NCBI GenBank assembly: GCA_038373885.1
Contig: JAWZYV010018255.1
Location: 434,001 to 498,000 of the forward strand
Origin: Cheiracanthium punctorium
Taxonomy: Eukaryota; Arthropoda; Arachnida; Araneae; Cheiracanthiidae
Length of the DNA stretch: 64,000 nucleotides
Reading direction: 5' to 3'
The notes beneath the pieces were generated by a model, which was not told where the DNA came from, did not search any database, and saw only the letters and a program-made list of their open reading frames with translations. The first letter of the stretch is position 1, and every line of letters begins with the position of its first letter. The position numbers and the translations under genes are program-made. This document shows, piece after piece, positions 43,591 to 54,842 of this stretch.

Positions 43591-46500
43591 TGAATTTATA
43601 ATTTATAATTTTTATAATTCTTTGTTGCTACAATCTAAGAATTTGCTAAGAAATATATAAACTGGTTTCGAACGTGTATCATAATCTTTCCAGAATTTTT
43701 TATAATTTTTTCTGAAAAAGCATATTAACATACTGTTTAAAATATTGAAAAAGCTTACTTTTATATGAATGAATTACCGAACAATAAAAAGCATTTTCTG
43801 GCTGCAAGATTATTCTTCTATCTTGGAAAATATCCATGTCTGCAAAAACATAAGCAGATTTTCATGTTCAGCTGCTTAGAGTAATGGACTGCAGGATGTG
43901 CTTTGCAGAAGGAGTAATGCCGGAGCTACTTAATTAAAGTTATGCTCATTTCATTTGTAATGCTTTATTTAAGGAAGTACCACACACCTAACATCTCATT
44001 TCGCGTAGTAATTACATTTGTCATATCGTGATAAGCGGATTGTATTTCTGGGTTAGTTTTGTTAAAATCCAAATTCCAATATATTTCCACAGTACTTTTA
44101 ATCCTATGTATCAAGCATGTTAACATTGTTTTTAAAGCGAAAATACTATTCTAAAACAGTGGAAAAACTAATAAAAGCATTTTTTTCGGGGGGGGGGGAC
44201 GAAATTATAACGAATCTTTGAATTGTTCCTTTTAAAATAGTACCAACTACTCTTATTCAATTTAATATCACAAGAATGGTACCCTCATATGATATAATTT
44301 ATAGTATTATTTAGTCCCTTGTTTCATAGAAAACGATTTAATTTCACACACACACACATTCTACATAAGTTAATTATAAATAAACCAAGAATAATACATT
44401 CAGAACATTTAATAGATCACAATTAAAACAATATAAAAACATTGTATTTAAATACGTTCTTTTTTATTTGTTTAACTAGAGTATGTCAAGATAGCAGTTT
44501 TTAGAAAAGTGGAATTTTTGTTGCAGAAGAATAGTGTTTAGTAAACTTTCGTTAATATTGGCCCAATATCTTCGAATCAATGAAAATGCCTTTTACTTTA
44601 GATGAATAGTCATTTATTGTTAGAAAAATATTGGTTATACTTCTAAAGTAAAACTATTTTTGGAAAAAAATTCATGCAACGTTTAGTAAATATTGGCTCT
44701 TATTTTAAACGTTTTTGTCGCGATATTGACCAGGTTCATTTAGTACTAGTCATTATCCTGATTTTATAAAATAAGAAATAAGAATAACAGGCAACTGTTT
44801 CATTAACATTAGAGAGATAGATAACCAAAAGGAAGTCATAAACAAACAGATAATATAAATAAATTCGTTTAAAAGACTATAACGTAATAAAAATTAACAA
44901 CCAGAAAATAATCTATGCCATTAAAATTACTTATTTCTGACTGTCACCTTGTTTTAAAGAAGAAATCAGAAAACAAAAGCGAAACACTATCTTGAAAACT
45001 CGTAAAAATTTGATCATAAAGAAGCTGTATTAGTGTCTTACTTTTTTTGAAAGACAGACAAAGAAATCTGACACACAACATTTTAAGTAACATATATAGA
45101 GCAATGCTTAGCAGAGATGTGCAAGTGAAAACCCAGGTTCCTTATACCCCACAACTAAAAAATTTGTTAACTAAAATGTCCAATGACTAATAAATAATAT
45201 AAAGTTTCAGAGACCCTTTAAACAGAACTAAAATTAAATGGGAACAACCGAGGGACATGCATGAGTCCCACAAGTATACAAGCGCTTTCATATCTTTAAA
45301 TTAGATAGACTCTACAAAGCTTGCAGAGCTACTACAAAAAATTCGCGATTGATTATTAATCTTTTATTTCAGTTTATATAAGGTTAAGAATATTTCGTTT
45401 TGTGGGTCTTAAAAGACTTGATATTTTTAAGATATCTTTAGTTTTATTACATCAAAAAATAGTCATGATGAGAAACATAAAAAAGGAAACATAAGTCAAG
45501 TAAAATATTCCATTTAATAGGAATAAAAATATCAAATGTTAAAATTTCAAATATATAAGGGATGTATGAAACTAAATTCTTCAAATTTTATTTTAAAAAG
45601 CTCTATATATCACTTTTATACTGTCAATATTTTATGTCAGTTAACTTTTATTTGAGTTGTTCGAAATAAAAGTTAAGTTCTTTATCCCAATTGTTCTATT
45701 TGTCTCTGACACCGCAAAAAAACCAGCATTGAGAATTTTTAACTCTACCTTTAAAAATATAAAAGAATTAAACTTTTTTATTAGCCATGAGAAATCTGTT
45801 AAAAGGAGCCTCAAGAAAAAAAATATATATTTGTTATTTTACTGTACAATTCCGTTATTAATTTTTTATAGGAACTCAAGTTACTGCAGTAACTGAAATC
45901 TACAGAGTTAATTCAAGAAAAATGAGATTAATTTGCGCCTTTAAAAGGCCTTTTATAAATCTCATATGTACAAAAGAAGTAGGAAGTATGTACACAAATA
46001 GTTCAATTAGATAAAAAGAACATTTTCTTGGCAAATAAATGTTTAGTTTGAGGGTCTCATTTAATTTGGAAATTAACTAAGACTCATATAATGAAGCATG
46101 CAATCTGTGAACTATTTCAAATGATTGCATGAGAAAGGGGGAAAATGATATATTTTACATTTTAACCGGAAAACCAAAATTCGGAAACAGGTTTTTGATA
46201 TATTTTATAAGCTTTAAAAATTTACAAGTGCTCCTTTCTTCTTGGATATTCAGAATGCATTTGATTCGACAAAATTGCTCCTTTGGCTTTCATGTTGTGC
46301 ACCAAAATAAAAAATCATTACAGCGGTTGATCATCTAATTGGTTTTAAAATTCAGTTATAGTGAACGTTATGCTCTCGCATTGTGTTCCTACTTCAAATC
46401 TTTACCAATTAAAATACAGAAGAATCGGCAAGGTTTTGGACGCATTCACACAATGAATCAGTGAAAATTGCTCCAGCATCTGGGAAGAGAAAATGTTTAC

Positions 46501-48990
46501 AAAACTGGTGATTCTGATGGTTCATAAAAAACTTAGGGCAGAAAAACATATCCTCTCAAAACTTTTGCAATCTTTCGTATTTTTTTTTTTATGCGTAAAT
46601 TCATCTTAAAATTCTGTAAATTGTATTCATCTCTCTTCAGGTAAATCTGCCATTTATCTGGACTATTTTATTAACGCTTGCCAATCTAATTAAGATTTTA
46701 GAGTTGAACTAGAAGTCGATTAGACTTAAATCACTGTAAAATTATCTACCGTAATAGGAGGAAATGTTTGGAATTGAGCTTAACAAATATGATTAGTTTC
46801 AGTATCGTTTAATCCACGTTTATCCCATTGTTTAAAGTAATTAAAACATCCAGGATTCCAACGTAATATTTTAGTGATCATTACATTTACATGACATAAT
46901 TAGTAGTGGATGAGAAAACATTCTGATGTATTGAAGTAATACTAGAGGCATGGGGGAAAGGTATTGGATTTATCAATAATGTATTTTAGTAAACACCTCA
47001 AACATAAATTTGATAAAATGGCAGGTACTTCAAGATACAGTGCAGTGTTTACTCCTAATATGTTGGATTATTATTTTTTGTATCTATACTAATCAGACGT
47101 TTTCGTGCATGGAACTAGAGAAGCGTGTTAATTTAAAATTAGTTGTTTAAATATTATAGTTCGTTTAGATGCTTTTTTTCATAAAAGTTGAAGCTTATCG
47201 TTTCAGCGTGCCCCAGTAATCTACTTTATTGTTCTCTGTGACACTTCATATGGAGAAAATAAATAAATTTTTGCACAGATTTTTTTTCTGATGATCTGTG
47301 ACACATCAATTAAAATGCTTTTTTGTTGAGAGTAGTATCGGGGGTAAAAAAAAAATAGTCTTATAAATTTGACGGAGGAAACACCTCAGAAGATAACTAT
47401 TAGTTTAACGAAGTATGTTCTCTTTCATAAACTATTACATATTAGAATGTGTTTAGTATTTTACCATCAAGTTCAATGTTAGCGAGCATAAATCACATGT
47501 GGACGCCCTTTATTAATTCCTCATTAATAGGATTTAAATTTATTGTTCGTAGCAAAAACTGATATAAAATAAATATTTGCGATCTGCGGTAAAGTTATTT
47601 TGGGATTCCTCAAGGACTAATTTATAATAGTTCTATACCTCATTCGAATCGTATGTATCTCTTTTTTCGTTAAAGAACTAAACATAAACATATTTCTCAA
47701 TTTAATACGCATTAAAATAGCTGAACATGTTCCAAAATGAGTCACAATTAGGTATTTTGAGCAAAAGTTGTTTCAAATGACATGTTTATTTACTAAGGTT
47801 AATTAATTTTTATTATTAGTTTTAACCTTTAATTAGTACTCGGAATGTTATCGATATCGTTTTATATATTTATTTTTTTGGCCTAGAAATTGGTAAGAGG
47901 TATGCAGGCTCTTGAAAACATAATATAACTAGGGCAATTTAATTGTGATAGTTAACCGTAAACCCGTTTTGGTCAGTTCCATCCAGACTGTTCCCTACAG
48001 TAATTTCTAAAGTGATGGTTGTGTAATACTCCAGTTTCTGATTGTTCTGCATAAATTACATAGGACACTTTTTTTTTAAATTGGTAAAACGCTGACCTCA
48101 TTGCTGTCTATTGGTACGATTGCATACGACGGAAGAATAAAATGCCTGAGAGTATTTTGTCAAAGCATATTTTTTGTTGATACTACAACTTACTGTTTTT
48201 ACTGCTATCCAATAGCCGTCGAGCTTTCGCATCTGCACACAGAATTCGCGTTTCATATCATACACGTGATGATTTGGTGAATTTCATAAAAAGGATATGA
48301 CGTAAAAGAGAACAAGTCAGTTATAATTTCAATAGAGTCATACTTATTTCTTTTAAAAATTTACTGACATGACAAACTCTTTCATGAACTTAGGTATACA
48401 TGGTAGTTTAAAATGCAAAGTAAGAACTTATATGAGCGAGCTAAATAGATTGGACAGCTAAAATAGGATTTAGATTGCTATTGCAATAGCTCTTTACAAC
48501 TGCCGTCCTTATGAATCAGGCAATAGCAAGTATCGAGAGGCGCAGCTGAAAGTTCCTATCATGTTTTAGGAATTTTTTCTTTCAAAAAAATTCAACGAAA
48601 TTCATTGTCTGATCGTAATCTATTTTGACAAGTACAGTTTTATACAAAATATAATTTATGAAACCAATTTAAAAGTTTTAAAAATAATTGCAATGTAAAT
48701 ACAGCAATTCCTACTGCTAATTATATGGTGTATAAAGATAATTTTTGAAACCCTGCACTGCAGTTTGAAGCGACCATGTTGTCATTTTAAAGTAGTGCAC
48801 CATACATAAAATTTTACTAAAAACATGTCCTTTAAATGCATGTAAGACATAAATTGTAATATGAAGACATCGTCTGTTCAATACATCCAACACGCTCGTT
48901 CTAATAATGCTGGATAACTTCGAAATGACATGGTACAGTTATAGAACATGATATAGAGTGAGAACAGGCAGTTATCATCCGAAAGTCACA
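43591..48990. other. 5.4 kb AT-rich DNA without a supported gene
   Basis: No element boundaries, RNA genes or convincing exons. Minor items are a G-run near 44187, a CA run near 44346 and several 70-80-codon frames (45657-45896, 46129-46338) rich in Phe/Ile/Lys/Asn that reflect composition. This is the most ordinary part of the window. Confidence 0.6.
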
Positions 48991-49003
48991 TCAGTACGAA
49001 GCT

Positions 49004-49245
49004 TCATATAGGCTGCAATTCACTAGTTATATCACGTTGCAGTCTGAATGGCTTTATAATACCCATTATCAAATGTCCCGTGGGGGTATATCGTGATTCC
49101 GTTCCTATGTTAGAAGGCAGTATATACATATAACGTGTTTGTTCATTTGAATTGCATTGATTTGGGGTTGTCGTAGTACCACCAAATGAATATTCATTGA
49201 CTAAATGCAACTTTTTCATTTCAGGATGTAATGTCCATGCGCAAT
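49004..49245 (-). CDS. Candidate exon or small open frame
   Basis: On the minus strand the frame is open from just after a TGA near 49246 to a stop at 49004. It includes LHLVNEYSFGGTTTTPNQ, GTESRYTPTGHLIMGIIKPF and ends TSELQPI. Composition is clearly more balanced than the flanks, and residue use (G, T, P, R, E) is not AT-driven. No acceptor was fixed upstream; a weak CTAGTGAAT near the end could be a donor. No family is recognised. Confidence 0.22.
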
Positions 49246-49940
49246 TTCAGTGTATATAACTGAAACATATAATTTATATACAAACAGAAGTGTTTTTGAT
49301 ATTCTATTCAAAAGAAAAATACTTATTTTATTACCTACTTCATTGCAAAAAAATAAGGAATCATCAATGTACCCAAAAACAAGGCTCACACTTACTCTAA
49401 AATCGCAGATTTCAAAAATTAAAGATTTATTTCTTTATAATTTATTCTATTTCGAAAAATTTGATAATTCCGATAAAATATGAATTGAATTTTGGAACGT
49501 TTTTAACACAAAAATTTAAAAAGTCCAGAACAAGTTCTAGCATCATGTAAGGGTATTTTTTAAATAAGTATTAATATTTGTACGACGATTTAAAGAGATC
49601 TTGTCCTTTTTTTTACAAAGATTTATTTTAATTCAATTACAGATTTGATTATACATAGATGGGAACTGAAATATATATATATATATATATAATGCAAGCA
49701 TGAACTTAACTAACGAAAGAAAAAATTAACTTTTTTTTTACAGGAAATATCAATAAATTCATTTAATGAATTTGAACTTCTTAGTGGCGATATGTGTGTT
49801 TCTTACTGCACATTGCATTTTCTGAAAAACTTTTCTGTTTTTCAGTCACTTGTCATAATTTATCTTCCATTTTGTTTACTTTATTATCTTTGCAATATAC
49901 TTTGTGTATTATGCGAATATAGGAATCATATTTCTATATA
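49246..49940. other. No supported gene
   Basis: AT-rich, with a TA run at 49671-49692. Nothing else is recognised. Confidence 0.6.
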
Positions 49941-50101
49941 CACTCATTGTCATAAAAATTGGCGGACTTAGAAGTAATTGTGGAACAGTTTACAAACTTC
50001 GCATGAAGGTACGTGCCAGGCAGATATGCAAATGATTAAAAATTAAGTGTAATTAAGAATTGCGTATTGCCACCATAAGGCTTTGACATTCGTAAACAAT
50101 A

Positions 50102-51156
50102 TGGGCAGCTGTCAGTGTTGAGAGGGGAAGAATCGTCGGGATGATGGAAGCCGATTGACCAGCTCGGCGAGTAGCCCACCATCTACGCCGTTCTGATTCT
50201 ACTGTGAAGAGGTATTAGGACTAGTGGACAAGAGAGAGGTCACTTACAAGGAGACCAGTATCAGGAAGTCCGCGACAGACTAGTCATAGAGGAGACCGTC
50301 ATGTCATACGACATGCATGCCCAGTGCCAACTATCTCGTTGTCCACCATCCGGACACAGGCAACACCTTCACTACAGGTCCCTGTGCCTGTCCGTACCAT
50401 TGCAAGGTGCCTGACTGAAGGACATTTGCTATAGCGGCGTCCACAACGTGTACTGGCAAAGACACCCAGACACCGTCGCCTTCGTTTGGAGTGTTGTCGT
50501 GTTCGACGGTATTGGACTGCAACCGAATGAAACACGGTCGTCTTCAGGGACGAATCCAGATTCAATTTGCGCAGTGATGATTATCGTGTACGTGTGTGGA
50601 ACCCCCCTTGGTGAATGCCTCAATCCTGCCTTTGATTTACAACGGCACACCGCAACCACGGCTTGTGTGATGGTATGGGGTGCAGTCGCATAAGACACAC
50701 AGTCATTCCTAGTAATGATCCATGAAAGTAGTTCCTATGATCCTAGTAATGATCCAGAAAGTAGTTCCTATGATCCTAGGCCCTAATGATCCTAGTAATG
50801 ATTCAGCACAGCGGTAAGTTCGGGACATCCTGCGACCAGATGTATTGCCACTCATGGCAGGGCTTTCAGGAGCAATTTTTCAACAAGACAACGCTCGACC
50901 ACCATATCAAGGGTGTCACAGGATTGCCTTTGCTACATAACCTCCCTTCCAAATCTTGCTCGATCGCTGGATCCAGCATATCTGGGATAGCTTGGGACGA
51001 CAAGTTGGACAGTCTACGAATTCGGCCGGAGTAGAGACGCGTTTACAGCAACTGTGCAACTAAATGCCACAGTACAACATACGAGACTTTTATGCTTCAC
51101 TATCCGCCTGTATCTCATCATGTATTCACGGTAGAGGTCGACCAACAGGGTACTAA
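50102..51156 (+). pseudogene. Tc1 transposase pseudogene
   Basis: The conceptual order of Tc1 transposase is preserved. First comes an N-terminal paired-like HTH region (VERGRIVGMMEAD, VAHHLRRSDSTVKRY, then RERSLTRRPVSG). A second HTH follows (VPVPVRTIARCLTEGHLL). The DDE domain begins TVVFRDESRFNLRSDD (first Asp), with LNPAFDLQRHT and VMVWGAV, then IFQQDNARP (second Asp). The third catalytic block reads IQHIWDSLGRQVG where families usually have IEHIWD, so the third acidic residue is Gln here. The end is IRDFYASLSACISSCIHGRG, continuing to a GY-stop. At least seven in-frame stops, a frameshift near 50605 and a local triplication (50707-50801) inactivate it. A functional relative would be about 330-340 residues. 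Confidence 0.9.
50707..50801 (+). repeat. Local triplication within the transposase relic
   Basis: CCTAGTAATGAT recurs at 50708, 50742 and 50790. The first two copies extend over 33-34 bases to AAAGTAGTTCCTATGAT. The unit lies where Tc1 transposases have the conserved VMIHG segment, so this is a post-insertion duplication. Confidence 0.85.
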
Positions 51157-51283
51157 ATCCAGCATTCATTTGAAGTTTTTCCTGCAATAAATGATCAGTT
51201 TACTATGATTTTGTAATCACTTATATTGACGTTGTACTCCATTTGTAAAATTCCGTTTGCCCTAATTTTTATGGCAATTGGTG

Positions 51284-51656
51284 TATTTCAGTTAATTAAG
51301 AAATTTCCTGTATACATTAGTTCAAAATCGAAAATGCCCCATTAAAAATTCGTACTATGTAGTAAAGAATCTACGATTATATTAATAACATTGCAAGTGC
51401 GTACGAAGAATGCACACAAGATTGCATACATTCTTTTTTTTTTTGCCTCATGACGTGAAAACGGTTGAACAGAATCGAAATGATATTTGGGGATATGATA
51501 CATGGTCACCCGATCTCATATAGAAATGATAAATAAATTCAAGATTTTGAGCATAGTTGAAAAAAAGGTGAGCTGAAATTTAGAAATTCGAAGATTGCTC
51601 GCAATATAATTCTTATTTACTACGGGGTAAAAATGGTGTTTCCTGAATTTATTTAA
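51284..51656. other. No supported gene; possible repeat fragment
   Basis: Around 51420-51520 the phrase CATGACGTGAAAACGGTTGA, followed by GGGATATGATACATGGTCAC, has the look of a dispersed repeat. It has no partner in this window. Confidence 0.4.
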
Positions 51657-51932
51657 CCCATTCGTGCCTGGATATTTTTGCGACTTTCTTCGATTTTTGC
51701 TAACACCTGCAGTAATTGACAAATTTCTGATGTCAACTTTTTGAACAAGGGATGATTTCATTTAAAATCATTATGTATAAAAATTGAAATGTCAACATCT
51801 TACTTGGCCATATTAAAATATTTTGTGGAATTGAAGTTCAATACTCGCGAATAAAGGCTAGGAAAATTAAATAACGTTTTCGACTGATAGCGAAAATGCC
51901 GCCCCAAAAAAGGGACGCTAGGCATAAATGGG
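51657..51932. mobile_element. piggyBac-type MITE, 276 bp
   Basis: The left end CCCATTCGTGCCTGG and the reverse complement of the right end (CCCATTTATGCCTAG) form imperfect inverted repeats, each flanked by TTAA (51653-51656 and 51933-51936). TTAA sites and CCCATT ends are characteristic of piggyBac-superfamily derivatives. No coding. The sub-terminal sequence differs from the 17.5-kb MITE, so it is a distinct family. Confidence 0.75.
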
Positions 51933-51936
51933 TTAA

Positions 51937-52256
51937 GTGGCTTAACTGTCAAGAAACCGTGGTCCATTTTCAAGTTTGCTTATTTATTAAATTTTTCTCA
52001 CCATGCGATGAAAGAATGCTCAGCTAGTAAATTATACAGACTTCATTTGAATTTAAGTTTCCCATTTCAGAGGGCTCTAGAATGCATTCTGTTGATCCAA
52101 ATGACAAAAGAATGTGCTATAGATAACACTTATTAGATAAAATTTTAGTACAAAAATCCTATAATTGGTAGCGCTTCAATACACATAATTACATTTAATA
52201 TGCTGAACCGAAAACAACTGGTGCACTCACACCGCCAAGTGACGACTAACGTTGTC
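51937..52256. other. No supported gene
   Basis: AT-rich sequence leading into a small GC-richer island at about 52200-52360 that holds the candidate exon below. Confidence 0.4.
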
Positions 52257-52330
52257 TTAACGACCGCAGTAGCCATAGCGACAAGCCACATTCTTGTCGC
52301 TGGACAACTGGATTTGCTTTCGTCCTCTAC
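52257..52330 (-). CDS. Candidate terminal exon of a short amidated peptide precursor
   Basis: On the minus strand a pyrimidine-rich acceptor (TTATATTCTTCCAG) ends at 52331. After a two-base partial codon, a frame runs 23 codons to TAA. Its residues are RGRK, then QIQLSSDKNVA, then CRYGYC-G-R-stop. A basic cleavage site before Gln, a Cys-x4-Cys loop and a terminal Gly-Arg (amidation plus basic residue) are the layout of a secreted neuropeptide. I cannot name a family. A competing frame, VEDESKSSCPATRMWLVAMA, is also open and hydrophobic, so the coding frame is not settled. Upstream exons were not found. Confidence 0.2.
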
Positions 52331-52769
52331 CTGGAAGAATATAAAGTGGCCAACTTTATGCAAATATCTATCCAAAGAATAATTTAAATAAGCTTGCGCT
52401 ATAACACAAAAGATTTTTCCGATATGTAAGTGAAATTCAGGTTTGCCAGAATTCCCAGCACCCTACCATGAACTGTAACCCGATGGAAGTCTCAACTACA
52501 ATTGAGCAATGGTGTTTGATGTTGCGTAGTTGTACCCTTGCTCTTTAGTGATGAATCATTTTTCTTCTTTAAGCGTTCTGCCATTATTTTTAAGCAAAAG
52601 GAGTTTTTCAAGACACTTACTCTTTTTCATTAATTATAATCATAGTAATATGCCATAATTAACGTAATATTCAGTTTAGATTACCTTTATGTTCCATTTC
52701 GATATAAATTATACCTTACTTCAGTTTATTTTTATGCTATATCACTGATATATGAATGTCAAGTTGAGC

Positions 52770-53287
52770 CAGGGTGCGAACTGAACATTTTCTCCAGTGG
52801 GGGGGGACATTTGAAAGTAAACATTCTCCATGGGGTGGACACATGAAAAGAAAGGAGGGAATGTGCGAATGCTTCCCTCACATGATATTACTTGACAAAT
52901 GCAGTTGCCGACACGTGTGGAAACTGACTTATATTCCAACAAAAGTCATATATTGTTTGTTCTATGGAATCACAGATACACAAGCTACATACAATGTACC
53001 TGTATTGGAAGCCACCCTTGAAGGTTTTTAGCTTAGAAAAGAGGCGAAATTTTAAGGCATTCGCCTTAGAGTATAGTAACAAACGATAATATACCACCTT
53101 CATTTTGACTTCTTGACTTCCGAATCTGAATCCCAAAACCTTCACTCACCAGTTTAATATTTCTTCAGCAGGGGATAAATAGTATCCCTGGCAGGGATCA
53201 ATTAATATTTCTTTAGCCAGGTATATTACATTCTTCAGCCGGGGACGATCCCCGGCATCCCCCCCCCCCCCGTCAATTCGCACCCTG
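52770..53287. mobile_element. hAT-type MITE with 8-bp duplication
   Basis: The ends CAGGGTGCGAACTGA and TCAATTCGCACCCTG are inverted repeats. The 8-base sequence AGTTGAGC is perfectly duplicated outside them (52762-52769 and 53288-53295). An 8-bp duplication with CAG ends defines hAT-superfamily elements. At 518 bp there is no transposase. G- and C-runs sit just inside the ends. A small internal array of TTCTTCAGC(A/C)GGGGA units lies at about 53160-53260. Confidence 0.9.
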
Positions 53288-53356
53288 AGTTGAGCAACTA
53301 TGAAAGTACGTATTACGTTCTGACTCTGAACTCGGTTTCAATATTGGGCATTCATA

Positions 53357-53560
53357 TACAGGGTGGATTATAATTAAAGTTTTCAAAACGGTTTAACCAC
53401 TGACCATAAGAACCAGAGTTCAGAATGACGCCAAATTTGAACGGAGTATTATCGGAGAAGGGGGAAAGCGTATGGCATAAGAAAAAAATAATAATTCCAA
53501 ATTTTTGCAACAGGTGGCACTGTACGCGTCCTAATTTAAGGGAACCGGGTAAGTCCTATC
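53357..53560 (+). mobile_element. Possible one-ended MITE
   Basis: It begins TACAGGGTGGATTATAATTA and continues as GC-balanced sequence (GTTTAACCACTGACCATAAG, GGTGGCACTGTACGCGTCC). No matching end was found downstream, so the right border is a guess where composition changes. Confidence 0.3.
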
Positions 53561-54099
53561 TCCGCCATGTTAAATTCATCAACTTTATGTACCTTTTTCT
53601 CAATAATGATAATTCTTTACGATTGAAATTGTAAAGTTCTCTATAGTGCTTAAATTTAAACATAAAATACTTATTTTTTCTAATTCAAAAAAATACATGT
53701 CACATAAATAAATTCTATAAACGTAAATTCAATCTTCTTACATAAATATAGATGCTATAAAAGTATAATCTTACATAAATATGCTTTAAACATAATTTTC
53801 TTTTATGAACTCACGCTTAAGAAAAGAAAAAGTGTAACGCAATTTAAATTATTAGTACAAAACTACACTTTGAAATCATGAAATCAAAATTTTCTTTATA
53901 ATAAATTTGATTGACTACTTAAACGTTCACAATAATAGAACAAACGGATGAACTGAAAAAAATGGACTTCTAATCTTGAATAAATCAAAAATATATCGTA
54001 AACTCCTGTATAATTACGCTGATCCCTGACTATGTCAAAATTCCATTTCAACCATTTATAAGCAAAACTTTTACCATCATTAATCCAAACAGATTAAAA
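53561..54099. other. No supported gene
   Basis: AT-rich DNA with loose repeats of CTTACATAAATAT near 53738-53790. Confidence 0.55.
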
Positions 54100-54320
54100 G
54101 GAATTGTCTAACAACGTAAAATTTACGCCGTTCGTTGGTGCGATCGGCCTGAAAATTTTCATAATTATGTAAAAAAAAATATCTAAAAATCCACCCGTTC
54201 CCTGATTTTTAAGCGATTTTTTGCTATTTTTCAGCTCCATTTCATTTAAGAGAATAAAAAAAGCTTATAATTTGAGTTTCAGAATGATGTATTGAAAGTG
54301 ACATTGACGTCATATTGAAA
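54100..54320 (+). repeat. Helitron 5'-module fragment
   Basis: GCGATCGGCCTGAAAATTTT, AAATCCACCCGTTCCCTGAT and TTTTAAGCGATTTTTTGCTA parallel the module at 24830-24940. The following AGTGACATTGACGTCATATT parallels 31540-31563. No terminal TC or CTAG, so it is a decayed partial copy. Confidence 0.55.
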
Positions 54321-54842
54321 TCACGATTATGAGGCTTTGGATGGAAAATTAAGATTCCAATTGGCTTAAGATATTTTTTTCTAAATTACTACCCATTTTA
54401 ACTTTTTTTTTTAAATAAATGGTTGTTTATGCATTAAGCATTTATATAGGAGAGGATGTTCATACCAAACGAAATGTTTCGAATACGAAATGTGTATGAC
54501 TGAAAAGGGTATCATTTCCATTTAAATTATTCGCCTAGGCTGAAAGTTTGTGCACTTTTGAAATTCGCATCATATGTATGAATAAAATACATGAAAAATA
54601 TTTATATAGTTTTAGTATCTACGCGGAGACACATTTAGCTTTACGTTAGTTACAGAAGAGTGAAGTAATAAATGCAGGAAATTTTTGACAGTAGATTTAC
54701 GAATAGTTTTGAATTAATAACTATGAATTAAGAATAATTAAATTATTTACGTATATCCTATCAAGGTGCTTGCGGGGAATCGCAAAGGGGATTGTTTTCT
54801 CTTTTTCTTTCGCTGGTTGAGAAGACGACAGTTTGAAAGAAA

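Larger units (their letters stand above)
49941..51283 (+). mobile_element. Tc1-like transposon, near full length, dead
   Basis: The left end CACTCATTGTCATAAAAATT and the reverse complement of the right end (CACCAATTGCCATAAAAATT) are terminal inverted repeats. TA flanks both ends (49939-49940, 51284-51285). At 1343 bp, with one transposase-derived frame filling the interior, it has the layout of an intact Tc1 element. Point mutations and a local triplication have destroyed the frame. It is the most GC-rich part of this neighbourhood, consistent with recent arrival from a differently composed family. Confidence 0.9.

Noticed and set aside
45657..46338. Two 70-80-codon plus-strand frames
   Set aside because: Dominated by Phe, Ile, Lys and Asn, as expected for AT-rich DNA with few stops. 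No splice context or domain.
50299..50698. Minus-strand frames of 63-89 codons, cysteine- and arginine-rich
   Set aside because: Antisense shadow of the Tc1 transposase relic; the GC-rich coding strand generates stop-poor complements.
52742..53145. Several frames with W, G, C-rich residues
   Set aside because: They fall within the hAT MITE 52770-53287, where G- and C-runs create glycine and proline codons.
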